Source of the DNA: Wenzhouxiangella sp. AB-CW3
GTDB taxonomy: Bacteria > Pseudomonadota > Gammaproteobacteria > Xanthomonadales > Wenzhouxiangellaceae
NCBI RefSeq assembly: GCF_014725735.1
Contig: NZ_CP061368.1
Location: 299,225-363,224 of the forward strand
Direction: 5' to 3'
DNA length: 64,000 nt
The notes under the pieces: model-generated
What the model was told of the DNA's origin: nothing
Databases searched by the model: none
Seen by the model: the letters and a program-made list of their open reading frames with translations, nothing else
Shown here: positions 52,224 to 60,742 of the stretch, in pieces
How positions within the stretch are numbered: the first letter of the stretch is position 1
Layout: every line of letters starts with the position of its first letter
Translations under genes and position numbers: made by a program

Positions 52224-53555
52224 TCAACGCATCAGATCGGGCAGGAATAGCGCGATCTGCGGAAACAGGATCAGTAGCGCGGTCGAGCACAGCAGAATGA
52301 TGATGAACGGCGGTGTGCCCTGGATGATCTCCATGTAGGGCCTTCGAAATATGGCCACGGCGGTAAAGATGTCGCAGCCGAATGGTGGCGTGGCCGATCC
52401 GATTGCCGCCTGCAGCACGATGATGGTGCCGACGTGCACCGGGTCGAGTCCGGCCGCAGTAATGGCCGGCGCGAAAATCGGCGTGAGCACCAGGATCACG
52501 ACGATGGGATCGACGAACATGCAGCCGATGAAGTAGGCCACGGCAATCAGGACCAGCACGCGGTAGGGGTGCTCGGCGGCGGTGGCCAGCACGTCACCGA
52601 GCAGCAGCCCCGGGATCTGGGCAAAGGAAATGATCCAGGAAAAGGCCATGCCGGCGGCCACCAGGATGAATACCACCGCGGTAATCAGGCCAGTCGACAG
52701 GGCGATCCCAGGCAGATCGGGCAGCTTGACCTGGCGGTAGATGACCATTTCCAGCAGCAGGGCGTAGGCAACCGATATGGATGCCGCCTCGGTGGGGCTG
52801 AAGGTGCCGGTGTAGATGCCGCCGATAATAATGACCGGAAATCCGAAGGCCAGCAACGCGCGCCGTATGGCTTTCAGGCGGGCCCGCCAGTCGGCTTTCG
52901 GCAGCACGGGAATCCCTTTCCAGACCGAAATGGCGTAGCAATAGAGCGCCATCAGCACCAGGATCATCACGCCCGGTCCGATGCCGGCAATGAATAGATC
53001 CCCCACCGAGGTGCCCGAGACCACGCCATAGATAATCATGCCGATCGATGGCGGAATCAGCAAAGCAATGTCACTGGCGTTGATGATCAGGGCCATGGAA
53101 AAGCGGTCGCTGTAGCCGGCTTCCAGCAGCCGGGGTCTAAGCGGCTTGCCCATGGCTACCACGGTTGCCTGGGTAGAACCCGAGACCGCGCCGAACAGCG
53201 TGCAGGACACCGCCGTGGTGACGGGCAGGCCGCCGCGAATATGGCCGAAAAATTTGCTGACCAGGTCAAGCAGGCGGTCCGCGGTATGACCCTTGATCAT
53301 GATGTCGGCGGCCAGGATGAACATGGGGACCGCCACCAGCACAGTCTGTTCGACGCCGCCGATCATCTGCTGGACCAGGGTGGCGGGGTTGACCGTGGAG
53401 AAGCTGGCGAACATCAGTATCAGCGCGCCGACGATCAGCGGCACCATCATCGGGTAGCCCATGAGCAGCAGCACGATCATGATGGCGCCGGCAATCATTG
53501 CCACGGTCGTGGTGTCCAGCCCCGACAGTCCGATCCACTCGAAAAACTCAACCAT
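52224..53555 (-). CDS. dctM: TRAP transporter large permease (DctM)
   Basis: 443 residues, about 12 membrane segments. Typical DctM signatures: MIVLLLMGYPMMVPLIVGA at the start, VPMFILAADIM, FGAVSGSTQATVVAMG, PPSIGMIIYGVVSG, and the C-terminal PPFGCDIFTAVAI. It is the Na+- or H+-coupled channel subunit of a TRAP uptake system. It overlaps dctQ by 8 bp. The solute receptor gene is on the other strand upstream of dctQ. Substrate unknown; ectD nearby makes ectoine-type solutes one candidate. Confidence 0.96.
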   Translation of the reverse strand: MVEFFEWIGLSGLDTTTVAMIAGAIMIVLLLMGYPMMVPLIVGALILMFASFSTVNPATLVQQMIGGVEQTVLVAVPMFILAADIMIKGHTADRLLDLVSKFFGHIRGGLPVTTAVSCTLFGAVSGSTQATVVAMGKPLRPRLLEAGYSDRFSMALIINASDIALLIPPSIGMIIYGVVSGTSVGDLFIAGIGPGVMILVLMALYCYAISVWKGIPVLPKADWRARLKAIRRALLAFGFPVIIIGGIYTGTFSPTEAASISVAYALLLEMVIYRQVKLPDLPGIALSTGLITAVVFILVAAGMAFSWIISFAQIPGLLLGDVLATAAEHPYRVLVLIAVAYFIGCMFVDPIVVILVLTPIFAPAITAAGLDPVHVGTIIVLQAAIGSATPPFGCDIFTAVAIFRRPYMEIIQGTPPFIIILLCSTALLILFPQIALFLPDLMR

Positions 53556-54450
53556 CGACCTGTCTCTCCCGTGCTTCGCCCAGACTGGACTGTCCGGCGG
53601 ATTGGGCGGCGCTTTCATACTCGTCGCGTCGATACCAGGATAGGTAGTTGTCGCGACCGATCAGGTTGCGAATGCCGGCCAGGGCAAACTGGATCGAGCC
53701 GAGCAGGAAGCCCAGCGGTACCAGCATGTGAACCAGGTAGACCGGAAAGCCGGTCGAAGAGGTCACGCGACAGCGGCCCTCGCGATTGGCCACCAACTCC
53801 AGAAACAGCGAGAACAGCCAGGCGGCCAGCAGGAACCCCGCCACCAGGGCTGTGCCCAGCGCAAGGGGACGCATGACCGGCCCAAGTTGTCGCAGCCAGC
53901 GTCCGCCGTGGTGATGAGTCAGCCGTACGCCGTGGCCCGCCAGAATCAGGCCGATCAGCACCATGACAATGGCCACGCTCGTCGGCATGGCCCCGACCGG
54001 GACGCTCAGGCCGACGAACTCGACATGTTCGGGCAGCACCCGGCAGCTGCGCTGGGTCGACTGGGCATAGTCCCGTCCATAGCCGGCCAGAGCGAACAGC
54101 AGGGCACTGGTCGTCAGGCTCACGAAAATCAGTAGAACCTTGCGCGCACGCTGGGGCAGCAGGTCGTGAATGGCCGAGACACGGATGTGGCGTGCCTCGC
54201 GAGCACCGATGCCGATGCCCATGAAGGTCACGATCACCAGCAGGATCTGACTGACATCGTGGGCGAACTGAATGCTGGAACCCAGCGTGTTGCGCGAAAT
54301 GACATTGGCCACCGAAATGGCCGCCATGGCGAGAATACAGGTCACCAAGGCACTGCGCTCGAACCAGCCCAGGCCGTCATCCAGCCATGCAAAGCCGGCT
54401 TTTACGGCGCTGCGCCAGCGCGTGCCGCTGGATGGCAGAATTGGAGTCAT
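53548..54450 (-). CDS. dctQ: TRAP transporter small permease (DctQ), extended form
   Basis: 300 residues, against about 160-180 for a usual DctQ. The N-terminal half is standard: ALVTCILAMAAISVANVISRNTLGSSIQFAHDVSQI, then GIGAREARHIRVSAI. After the fourth helix the protein continues with two more hydrophobic segments (LALGTALVAGFLLAAWLFSLF; GFPVYLVHMLVPLGFLLGSIQFAL) and a charged tail. The sequence between TM2 and TM4 is also long. Divergent from dctP with 162 bp between starts. Confidence 0.9.
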   Translation of the reverse strand: MTPILPSSGTRWRSAVKAGFAWLDDGLGWFERSALVTCILAMAAISVANVISRNTLGSSIQFAHDVSQILLVIVTFMGIGIGAREARHIRVSAIHDLLPQRARKVLLIFVSLTTSALLFALAGYGRDYAQSTQRSCRVLPEHVEFVGLSVPVGAMPTSVAIVMVLIGLILAGHGVRLTHHHGGRWLRQLGPVMRPLALGTALVAGFLLAAWLFSLFLELVANREGRCRVTSSTGFPVYLVHMLVPLGFLLGSIQFALAGIRNLIGRDNYLSWYRRDEYESAAQSAGQSSLGEARERQVDG

Positions 54451-54612
54451 CGGGCCTGTGCTGCTGGGTCAGACCTAACCATAGCTTTGTGCAGGCGCCT
54501 CGACAACCCGGGGGGAGATTCGTCGGGAAAACGACGGTCCGAGCGGCGGGGCCCGTGGCCTGTGTTATGGTCATGAGTGAATCCAATCACGACTGCTTGC
54601 GGAGAGAGTGCG

Positions 54613-55680
54613 ATGAAACACATCATGCGCTTGACGACCGGACTGTTCCTGGTCCTGATTCTGACCCTGGTCGGCTGTGCCGAACCGGAAGACGACACCG
54701 CCGTGGATGAGCCGGCACCGCCGCCCGAGCCGGAATCCGTGACCTGGCGGTTTGCCCTGGAAGAAATCGAGGGCAGTGTGCAGGATGCCTACGCACAGGA
54801 GTTTGCCCGCCGCCTGAACGAACGCTCGGATGGCAGGATCAATATCGAAATCTATCCGTACGGCGCCATCGGGACATCGTCCCAGATCACGGAGATGATG
54901 CAATCCGGCGCGCTGGAGCTGGCTTTTGCTTCGCCCGGTCATCTGGCCGATGCCATTCCGGAGGTCGGGGTTTTCACGTTGCACTTCGTTTTATCCGACG
55001 ACAGCGAGATCAATCGCCAGGTGCTGTCCGATCCGCGGTTGCACGAGCTGTTTCATGCACCTTATCGCGACGAGGACCTGGAACTGCTGGCCATCGTGCA
55101 GGAAGGCTGGATGGTCTGGAGTGGTGACAAGCCGTTGCGCACCCCCGAAGATTTCGAGGACTTCCGCATTCGCACCATGACCTCGCCGATCCTGGTTTCC
55201 TCCTACGAAGCCTATGGCGCCAACCCCACGCCCATGCCCTATGCCGAGGTCTACAGCGGCCTGCAGCTCGGACAGATCGACGGTCAGGTCAACCCGATTT
55301 TCGCCATCGAGGAAATGAGCTTCTACGAGGAGCAGGACTACCTGACCTCGGGCCGCCATGCTCAGTTTGTCGCCACCGTGGCTGCCAGCCGGCAGTGGTG
55401 GGACGGCCTGTCAGACGAAAAGCGTGAAATGATCGAACAGACACGCGACGAGATGGTCGAGTGGATCGATCGTGAGCAGATTCGCTACAACGAGGAAAGG
55501 CTGCAGGTCATTCTCGATGCCGGCGGCACCGAGTTCGTCGAGCTGACCGATGAGGAGCGAGAGGTGTTCCGCGAGCTGAGCATGGGCGTGCGCGACATTT
55601 ACGTCGACCAGGCCGGGGAGCGTGGCCAGGAAATTCTCGAAACCATCCTTGACCTAGTTGAGGAGTACGCCGGCGAATAA
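54613..55680 (+). CDS. dctP: TRAP transporter substrate-binding lipoprotein (DctP)
   Basis: 355 residues. A lipoprotein signal (LFLVLILTLVGC, lipobox Cys near residue 22) tethers it to a membrane; an acidic/proline linker (EPEDDTAVDEPAPPPEPE) precedes the DctP fold. Family features: RLNERSDGRINIEIYPYGAIG, the conserved Arg region FRIRTMTSPI that contacts substrate carboxylates, and MPYAEVYSGLQLGQIDGQVNP. GGAGAG lies 6 bp before the ATG. TRAP receptors are more often free in the periplasm, so a lipid-anchored form is noteworthy. Confidence 0.94.
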   Translation: MKHIMRLTTGLFLVLILTLVGCAEPEDDTAVDEPAPPPEPESVTWRFALEEIEGSVQDAYAQEFARRLNERSDGRINIEIYPYGAIGTSSQITEMMQSGALELAFASPGHLADAIPEVGVFTLHFVLSDDSEINRQVLSDPRLHELFHAPYRDEDLELLAIVQEGWMVWSGDKPLRTPEDFEDFRIRTMTSPILVSSYEAYGANPTPMPYAEVYSGLQLGQIDGQVNPIFAIEEMSFYEEQDYLTSGRHAQFVATVAASRQWWDGLSDEKREMIEQTRDEMVEWIDREQIRYNEERLQVILDAGGTEFVELTDEEREVFRELSMGVRDIYVDQAGERGQEILETILDLVEEYAGE

Positions 55681-55697
55681 GCTATCGCCGGCGTTTC
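55667..55697 (+). terminator. Hairpin terminator overlapping the dctP stop codon
   Basis: A perfect 10-bp stem ACGCCGGCGA / TCGCCGGCGT with an 8-base loop that contains the TAA stop of dctP, followed by TT. The short T-run makes it a moderate terminator; it may also act for ectD coming from the other side. Confidence 0.45.
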
Positions 55698-55716
55698 CGG
55701 TCAGTTCTTGTCGGCT

Positions 55717-56616
55717 TCAGGCGGCGACCTCAAGCGGACCGAAGTCTTCGCGCTCGGAGAGGAACTCAGGGCGCCGCATGGTGCCGGAAAACGGCCGATG
55801 TGGCGTGTTGAACACGCTGTTGTAGACAAAGAAGACGTTGCTGCGCGGTCTTGGCGACATGTTGGCGTTGGAGCCATGCAGCAAGTTGCAGTCAAACAGC
55901 AGCAGCGAACCGGCTGGACCGGTCGCCGACCGTAGTCCACCCGCCCTGATCAGGCGCTCGAGGCTGCCATTGTCAGGGACACCGAACTGTTGGTGCTTCA
56001 GTGACTCCTTGTAATGGTTCTCGGGGGTCGGGCCGGCACATGGGACGAAGTAACGATGCGACCCGGGTATCAGCATCAACGGGCCGTTGAATTCGTCGTT
56101 GTCGGTCAGGATGATCGAGCAGCTCACTGCTCTCATGCCCGGCATGCCATCCTCGGCATGCCAGGTCTCGAAATCCGAGTGCCAGTTGAAGCCCTTGCCC
56201 TTGAAGCCGGGCTTGTAGTTGATGCGTGACTGGTGCACGTAGACCGGGCTTCCGAGCAATTGTTCGGCCATCGGGAGAACACGCGGATGGCGGCACAGGT
56301 CGGCAAACACTCCGGAGTGATGGTGTACGCGGAAAATCGAGCGAATCTTCTTGCTGTCGGGTTCGGTAATCACATCTTCTCGCCCGACCATTGCGGGGTC
56401 GGCACACAGGCGCCCGAGTTCCCGAATGTAGCGCTTCAGTTCCCGGCTGGTGAAGAAGGCCGGAAAGAACAGAAAGCCATCCTGACGGTAGCATTCGAGC
56501 TGCTCGTGATCGAGCGGGCCGTCCTGCTCTGTGCCATAGATGACCGGGTCACGGCGATCGAACATGATCTTTGGCCGTGGTTGTCGTGTGGGATAAAGGT
56601 CTCTGGCAGCATCCAT
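55717..56616 (-). CDS. ectD: Ectoine hydroxylase
   Basis: 299 residues, Fe(II)/2-oxoglutarate dioxygenase of the PhyH superfamily that converts ectoine to 5-hydroxyectoine. The EctD-specific block FNWHSDFETWHAEDGMPGMR holds the iron ligands His146 and Asp148; the third, His247, is in LLHGSNANMSPRPRSN. The N-terminal DGPLDHEQLECYRQDGFLFF is also typical. Length is normal for EctD. The ATG gives MDAARDLYPTRQ; a longer frame upstream lacks similarity. No ectABC genes are in this window. Confidence 0.95.
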   Translation of the reverse strand: MDAARDLYPTRQPRPKIMFDRRDPVIYGTEQDGPLDHEQLECYRQDGFLFFPAFFTSRELKRYIRELGRLCADPAMVGREDVITEPDSKKIRSIFRVHHHSGVFADLCRHPRVLPMAEQLLGSPVYVHQSRINYKPGFKGKGFNWHSDFETWHAEDGMPGMRAVSCSIILTDNDEFNGPLMLIPGSHRYFVPCAGPTPENHYKESLKHQQFGVPDNGSLERLIRAGGLRSATGPAGSLLLFDCNLLHGSNANMSPRPRSNVFFVYNSVFNTPHRPFSGTMRRPEFLSEREDFGPLEVAA

Positions 56617-56848
56617 ACGCAATACTCCTCGCTGATCGATCCGATAGACAAGCAATGACATACGGAATGGCAGGTTTCCGGGAAACGTGAACGGAGAACT
56701 GCCATTAGCAGCGGGGGAAGACTTGGGAGCGATCGCGCTCCTTTGCAAGACCGAGTTGACTGCGGCAACCGGCCTGTGCAGGTGGACTCGCGGCGCGGCT
56801 GAGGGCGGGTTAACATGAACGTCCCCTTACTACCGACTGGATGGTGTC

Positions 56849-57814
56849 ATGCGACTGATTTCCCTAACGTTAACCCTTCTGCTGGCCAGTACTGCCGCCC
56901 TGGCGCAATCGCCGCGGGTGTGGTTCGATACCGAACTGGGTCCGATCATTCTCGAACTCGATGAGGTCAACGCGCCCGTCACGACAGAGAACTTTCTTGA
57001 CTATGTGGATGCCGGGTTCTACGACGGGCTGATCTTCCACCGCGTGGTCGGGGATTTCGTCATCCAGGCAGGGGGCTTCAACGCGAGTCTCGAGTATCAG
57101 GAACCCCTTTTCAACGACATCGTCAACGAATCGGACAATGGTCTGTCCAATCGGCGCGGCACGATCGGCATGGCGCGAACCAGTGACCCGGATTCGGCCA
57201 ATGCGCAGTTCTATATCAACACCGGCGACAACGATGGCCTCGACGGAAGCAGCTCGGAGCCGGGTTACGCCGTTTTCGGAGAGGTGATCGAGGGCATGGG
57301 TACGGTAGAACGCATCAATGCACTCAGGGCGCTTGCAACAGGCGGTATGCGGGAGGTTCCGGTGCGTCCACCTCTGATTCGGCGCGCCGTGCAGGTTGAC
57401 GGCTTTCCCATCATGCCTCTGCACACGGCATCGTGGTTCGATCCCGAGCGAGCCGGCGTCGGCTTCAATGTCGAGGTTACCAACGATGCCTCCACTGAGC
57501 AGGGGCCGGTGATGGTTGTCTACTGGTACGATTTCAGCAATGGCCAGCCGATCTGGCTGACCGGCGTGACCGATTTCGAGTGGGGCGACGATGCCGTCAC
57601 CATGGAACTGATTCACGTGGCTGGCCCCAATGAGGCAGCCGACTTTCTCACCCCGCCGCCGGGCGAGGATTTCGAAACATGGGGAGAGTTGACCCTTCGT
57701 TTCGATGACTGCATGACCGGACGCTTCCAGTTCGACTCGCCCGAATATGGCAGTGGCGAGTTCGTGGCCACCCGCCTGACATTGCCCGACGGCGCCAGCT
57801 GCCAGGAGTTCTGA
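56849..57814 (+). CDS. Cyclophilin-type peptidyl-prolyl isomerase with extra C-terminal domain
   Basis: 321 residues. Signal peptide MRLISLTLTLLLASTAALA/QS, then a PpiA/PpiB-type cyclophilin domain to about residue 180 (LDEVNAPVTTENFLDYVDAG, FYDGLIFHRVVGDFVIQAGG, NAQFYINTGDND, GYAVFGEVIEGM). After it comes a domain of about 125 residues starting HTASWFDPERAGVGFNVEV with VYWYDFSNGQPIWLTG; I recognise this W-F/Y-D-P-x-R-x-G-x-G-F module as a domain repeated in many secreted proteins of Wenzhouxiangella- and Xanthomonadales-like genomes, function unknown. Periplasmic. Confidence 0.92.
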   Translation: MRLISLTLTLLLASTAALAQSPRVWFDTELGPIILELDEVNAPVTTENFLDYVDAGFYDGLIFHRVVGDFVIQAGGFNASLEYQEPLFNDIVNESDNGLSNRRGTIGMARTSDPDSANAQFYINTGDNDGLDGSSSEPGYAVFGEVIEGMGTVERINALRALATGGMREVPVRPPLIRRAVQVDGFPIMPLHTASWFDPERAGVGFNVEVTNDASTEQGPVMVVYWYDFSNGQPIWLTGVTDFEWGDDAVTMELIHVAGPNEAADFLTPPPGEDFETWGELTLRFDDCMTGRFQFDSPEYGSGEFVATRLTLPDGASCQEF

Positions 57815-57821
57815 AGTTTGC

Positions 57822-57882
57822 CCGGGGCCGTCCCGGGATGGCCCCGGATTGAATGTGTGAGGCCCGGCGCCGCTGCGGGCCG
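57822..57882. terminator. GC-rich hairpins between convergent genes
   Basis: Two inverted repeats: CCGGGGCC/GGCCCCGG (57822-57847) and GGCCCG/CGGGCC (57861-57881). No long T-run follows either, so they are weak terminator candidates for the cyclophilin and DUF3300 genes, which converge here. Confidence 0.3.
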
Positions 57883-57889
57883 AACTTTC

Positions 57890-59632
57890 TCAGTCGTCGT
57901 GTCGCGAAGGTCGGTTCGAGCGACGTTGAACACTGGAGCTGCGCGAGGGCGCTGCAGCCGCCCTGGCCTGACGGTTGCCCGATGATGACGAAGTCCTCGG
58001 TCCCGCGCTGCGGCTGGTCGTACTGCGCGAAGGCGGTGTGCTTGAGCGTGACGATGCTGGTGATCCACTCGACTGGCTGCGCGAGGCTGGCGCGGACGAG
58101 CGCGACTGGCGTGGCGCGGATCTCGAGCTGGCAGGCTGGGACGACGGGCTAGAGGCTGGCCGAGATGTGCCACGTGTGGTGCTCTCGGAGCGATGGCTTG
58201 AAGCGCGCGCCGGTGCCGATTGGCGGCTGTGGTTGCGGGCCTGGGTATCGGAGCGTGAGGTCGATTGTGATGACGAGCGCGACAACGAGGGCTCCCTGCC
58301 CGTGCTGCGGGACTGGCTGTCGCTGGCCTGACGCGCCGGGTTGGCCTGGCGCTGGCCTTGCTCGGTGGTGCGCGCCGAGCCCGTGCGAGATGTTGACTCG
58401 TTGCGCCTCGGCGCGGATTGCCGGGTGTTTTCCGTTCGAGTCGTCTGTGCCTGCCGTTGGTTCCGACTGTCCGCTCGGTTCAATGCTTCACTTCGCGGGC
58501 TGCTCGACCGTTGCGTTGCGGCACGATGGTCCGTTCTCGCCTGGTTTTGACCGCGCTGGCGTTCGCCCCGTTGCAACTGGCTTGTGCCGGAACTGCGGGA
58601 TTGTGTCTGGGCGCGGGCCTGTGCCCGTTCGCGCAGGGGGGCGGCCGAGCGCTGCTGGTCGGCCCACTGGCGCTGCTGGCTCAGTGTGCGTGCCCGCTGG
58701 GGGGCGGTGGCGCGAGGCGTCGCCGTGCGCATCGAAGCGGACCTGGCCTCGTTGCGCTGCGACTGGACGAAGCGCCGTTGATCCACGCCGGGTCTATAAC
58801 TCACCCCGCGTCGGTGCACGGGGTTGTGCTGCCAGCGGCGTGCGTTGCTGTAGCGCGCGATCTCCCGGCCGGAGCTGAAGTGCCGGTGGGTATGGACATG
58901 ACGGTGATAATGATAGTGATGATGATGGTGCACGCTGACCACCTGGCGGCGTGACCAGTGGAAGGAGCTGAAGTAGAACGTCGGTGCCACGCGGTAGGCC
59001 GGGCCCCAGTAAAACACCACGCTGCTGCGGTAGGCCGGCGGATGACGCCAGTACACCGGCGGATGGCTGGCCCAGCGCCAGCGGGTGTAGACCACGCGCG
59101 GATCGTAGTAGGGCACGTACACCACGCGAGTGCGGGCCGGCTCGATATAGATGTATTGCGTCTCGCGAACCACGCGGACATGCTCGTTTGAGCGTAGATG
59201 CCCCTGGGCATAGGCTTCCGAGCGCAGGTACTGAACCGTGTCGACAACTTCCTCTTCCTGCATCAGGAAGGCATCGCCGAGACGCTGCGTCCATTCCAGA
59301 TCCTCGTCCATGCGCGCGATCAATTCCGGGAATGCGACCAGCGCCTTGACGCTGGGATCCCAGTCCTTGTGCTCGACGGCGGCCACTGCTTCTTCACCGC
59401 GCAGGTTCGGATTGTGGCGCGACCAGCGCGCGGCCTGAACCACTTCCAGTGGATAGGTGGCTGCAATCAGCACATGTGACAACACCGTGTCGGGGTAGAG
59501 CGCCACGGGTGCGAGCATCTGGTCGAGCTCGGCCTGGGTAAAGGCGTCAGCCTGCGCCGATTGAGAGTGGACGGACAGACTGATCCCCATGATGAGAAGC
59601 AAAGATACGGTCATGCCTTGAAGGATTTTCAT
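57890..59632 (-). CDS. DUF3300 domain protein with long Ser/Arg/Gln-rich tail
   Basis: 580 residues. Signal peptide (VSLLLIMGISLSVHSQSAQA), then DUF3300: QAELDQMLAPVALYPDTVLSHVLIAATYPLEVV and the RVVYVPYYDPRVVYTRWRW segment. A His-rich patch (HHHHHYHYHRHVHTHRH, near residue 240) could bind metal. From about residue 270 to the end the sequence is low complexity, rich in Ser, Arg, Gln and Ala and highly basic, likely disordered and perhaps binding nucleic acid, phosphates or the wall (inference). GGAGG lies 8 bp before the ATG. Function of the family is unknown. Confidence 0.88.
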   Translation of the reverse strand: MKILQGMTVSLLLIMGISLSVHSQSAQADAFTQAELDQMLAPVALYPDTVLSHVLIAATYPLEVVQAARWSRHNPNLRGEEAVAAVEHKDWDPSVKALVAFPELIARMDEDLEWTQRLGDAFLMQEEEVVDTVQYLRSEAYAQGHLRSNEHVRVVRETQYIYIEPARTRVVYVPYYDPRVVYTRWRWASHPPVYWRHPPAYRSSVVFYWGPAYRVAPTFYFSSFHWSRRQVVSVHHHHHYHYHRHVHTHRHFSSGREIARYSNARRWQHNPVHRRGVSYRPGVDQRRFVQSQRNEARSASMRTATPRATAPQRARTLSQQRQWADQQRSAAPLRERAQARAQTQSRSSGTSQLQRGERQRGQNQARTDHRAATQRSSSPRSEALNRADSRNQRQAQTTRTENTRQSAPRRNESTSRTGSARTTEQGQRQANPARQASDSQSRSTGREPSLSRSSSQSTSRSDTQARNHSRQSAPARASSHRSESTTRGTSRPASSPSSQPASSRSAPRQSRSSAPASRSQSSGSPASSRSSTPPSRSTTSRSAGPRTSSSSGNRQARAAAAPSRSSSVQRRSNRPSRHDD

Positions 59633-59792
59633 GGTGTAGCCTCCGGGCCGGACATCGGCACTGTGGGCGGTTCGATAGCACACGTTATACACCAGACAGG
59701 CTGAAGTCCGGCTGAACGAGCGGGGCATGAATCAAGCTGTCTCCCACGCAAATCTCATCCGGCCGGCACCCGAAACGGGTAGAATTCAGGTC

Positions 59793-59957
59793 ATGAAAGC
59801 CTTGTTTCTGATCGGACTGGCGCTGGTGCTGGTTGGTGGAGCGCTCACTTTTGGCCCGTGGTCAACCGGCGCCGGCCTGCTGATCATGCTGTGCAGCCTG
59901 CCACCGATTTTTCTCGGGCTGTTTTTCTGGGTCTTGCGCGATTCTGATCCGCAGTGA
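59793..59957 (+). CDS. Small two-helix membrane protein
   Basis: 54 residues: KALFLIGLALVLVGGALTF, GPWSTGAG, and LLIMLCSLPPIFLGLFFWVL, i.e. two membrane helices with a short turn. No family recognised. An in-frame ATG at 59727 would add 22 polar residues. It lies in a divergent gap after DUF3300 and converges with the hemolysin III gene 1 bp away. Hydrophobic periodicity supports a real gene; no other evidence. Confidence 0.5.
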   Translation: MKALFLIGLALVLVGGALTFGPWSTGAGLLIMLCSLPPIFLGLFFWVLRDSDPQ

Positions 59958-59958
59958 T

Positions 59959-60606
59959 TCAGGTCATGCCCCGCGGCAGGATCTGGGCGGCGACGGCGGC
60001 AAAGTGACAAATACTGCCACCGAGAACGAACAGGTGCCAGACCGCATGGCTGTAGGGGATGCGCTCGTTGTGGTAGAACACCGTCCCGGCCGTGTAGAGT
60101 ATGCCGCCGGCAATGAGCCAGGCCAGGGCTGCTGGCGTGAGTGCCTGCACCAGGGGCACAAAGGCCACCAGGACCAGCCACCCCATGCCGACATAGGTCG
60201 CGGTTGACAAGGCCTTGAAACGGCCGGTGAAGAAAAGCTTGAAGATGATGCCCAGCAAGGCCATTCCCCAGATCACCCCGAACAGCGACCAGCCCCAGCT
60301 GCCCTGCAGCGCGACCACGGTGAACGGCGTATAGGTGCCGGCAATGAGCAGAAAGATTGCGCAATGATCAAGCACTTTGAGCCGTGACCTGACGCGAGGA
60401 TGGCGCGCGGCGTGGTAAAGCGTCGATGCGCTGTAGAGCAGCACCAGCGAAGCAACGAACACGGAGACGCTGACCACTTCGCGTGCCCCGGCATAGATCG
60501 CAGCCAGCGTGATCAGTGCGGCACCGCCACCTATGGCCAGAATCACGCCAATGCCATGGGTCAGGGTGTTGGCAATCTCCTCGCGGTGTAGCCTAGGGTG
60601 GTTCAC
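59959..60606 (-). CDS. Hemolysin III family (TrhA/PAQR-like) membrane protein
   Basis: 215 residues from the chosen GTG, seven membrane segments. Family motifs: REEIANTLTHGIGVILA, YSASTLYHAA, LDHCAIFLLIAGTYTPFTV and HAVWHLFVLGGSICHF, which contain the Ser-Asp-His zinc set of the PAQR superfamily. The bacterial members are implicated in membrane fluidity and lipid homeostasis. The start is uncertain: an ATG at 60714 would add 36 polar residues, but neither site has a clear Shine-Dalgarno; GTG gives the usual family length. Confidence 0.88.
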   Translation of the reverse strand: MNHPRLHREEIANTLTHGIGVILAIGGGAALITLAAIYAGAREVVSVSVFVASLVLLYSASTLYHAARHPRVRSRLKVLDHCAIFLLIAGTYTPFTVVALQGSWGWSLFGVIWGMALLGIIFKLFFTGRFKALSTATYVGMGWLVLVAFVPLVQALTPAALAWLIAGGILYTAGTVFYHNERIPYSHAVWHLFVLGGSICHFAAVAAQILPRGMT

Positions 60607-60742
60607 GATGACATCATTTTCGATGGTGTTGTTTGTCGACAGTATCGCACGGCCGCGGGGGCTTCGCTTGAACCTTGTGCCCGAGTGGCGCACAATCAGG
60701 GGTCCGGTTCGCATCTTTTTTCACTCTGGGGCTGGCAGATTT

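Noticed and set aside
57900..59200. Several long plus-strand reading frames opposite DUF3300
   Set aside because: They mirror the low-complexity high-GC tail of the minus-strand gene, lack family similarity and mostly lack ribosome-binding sites.
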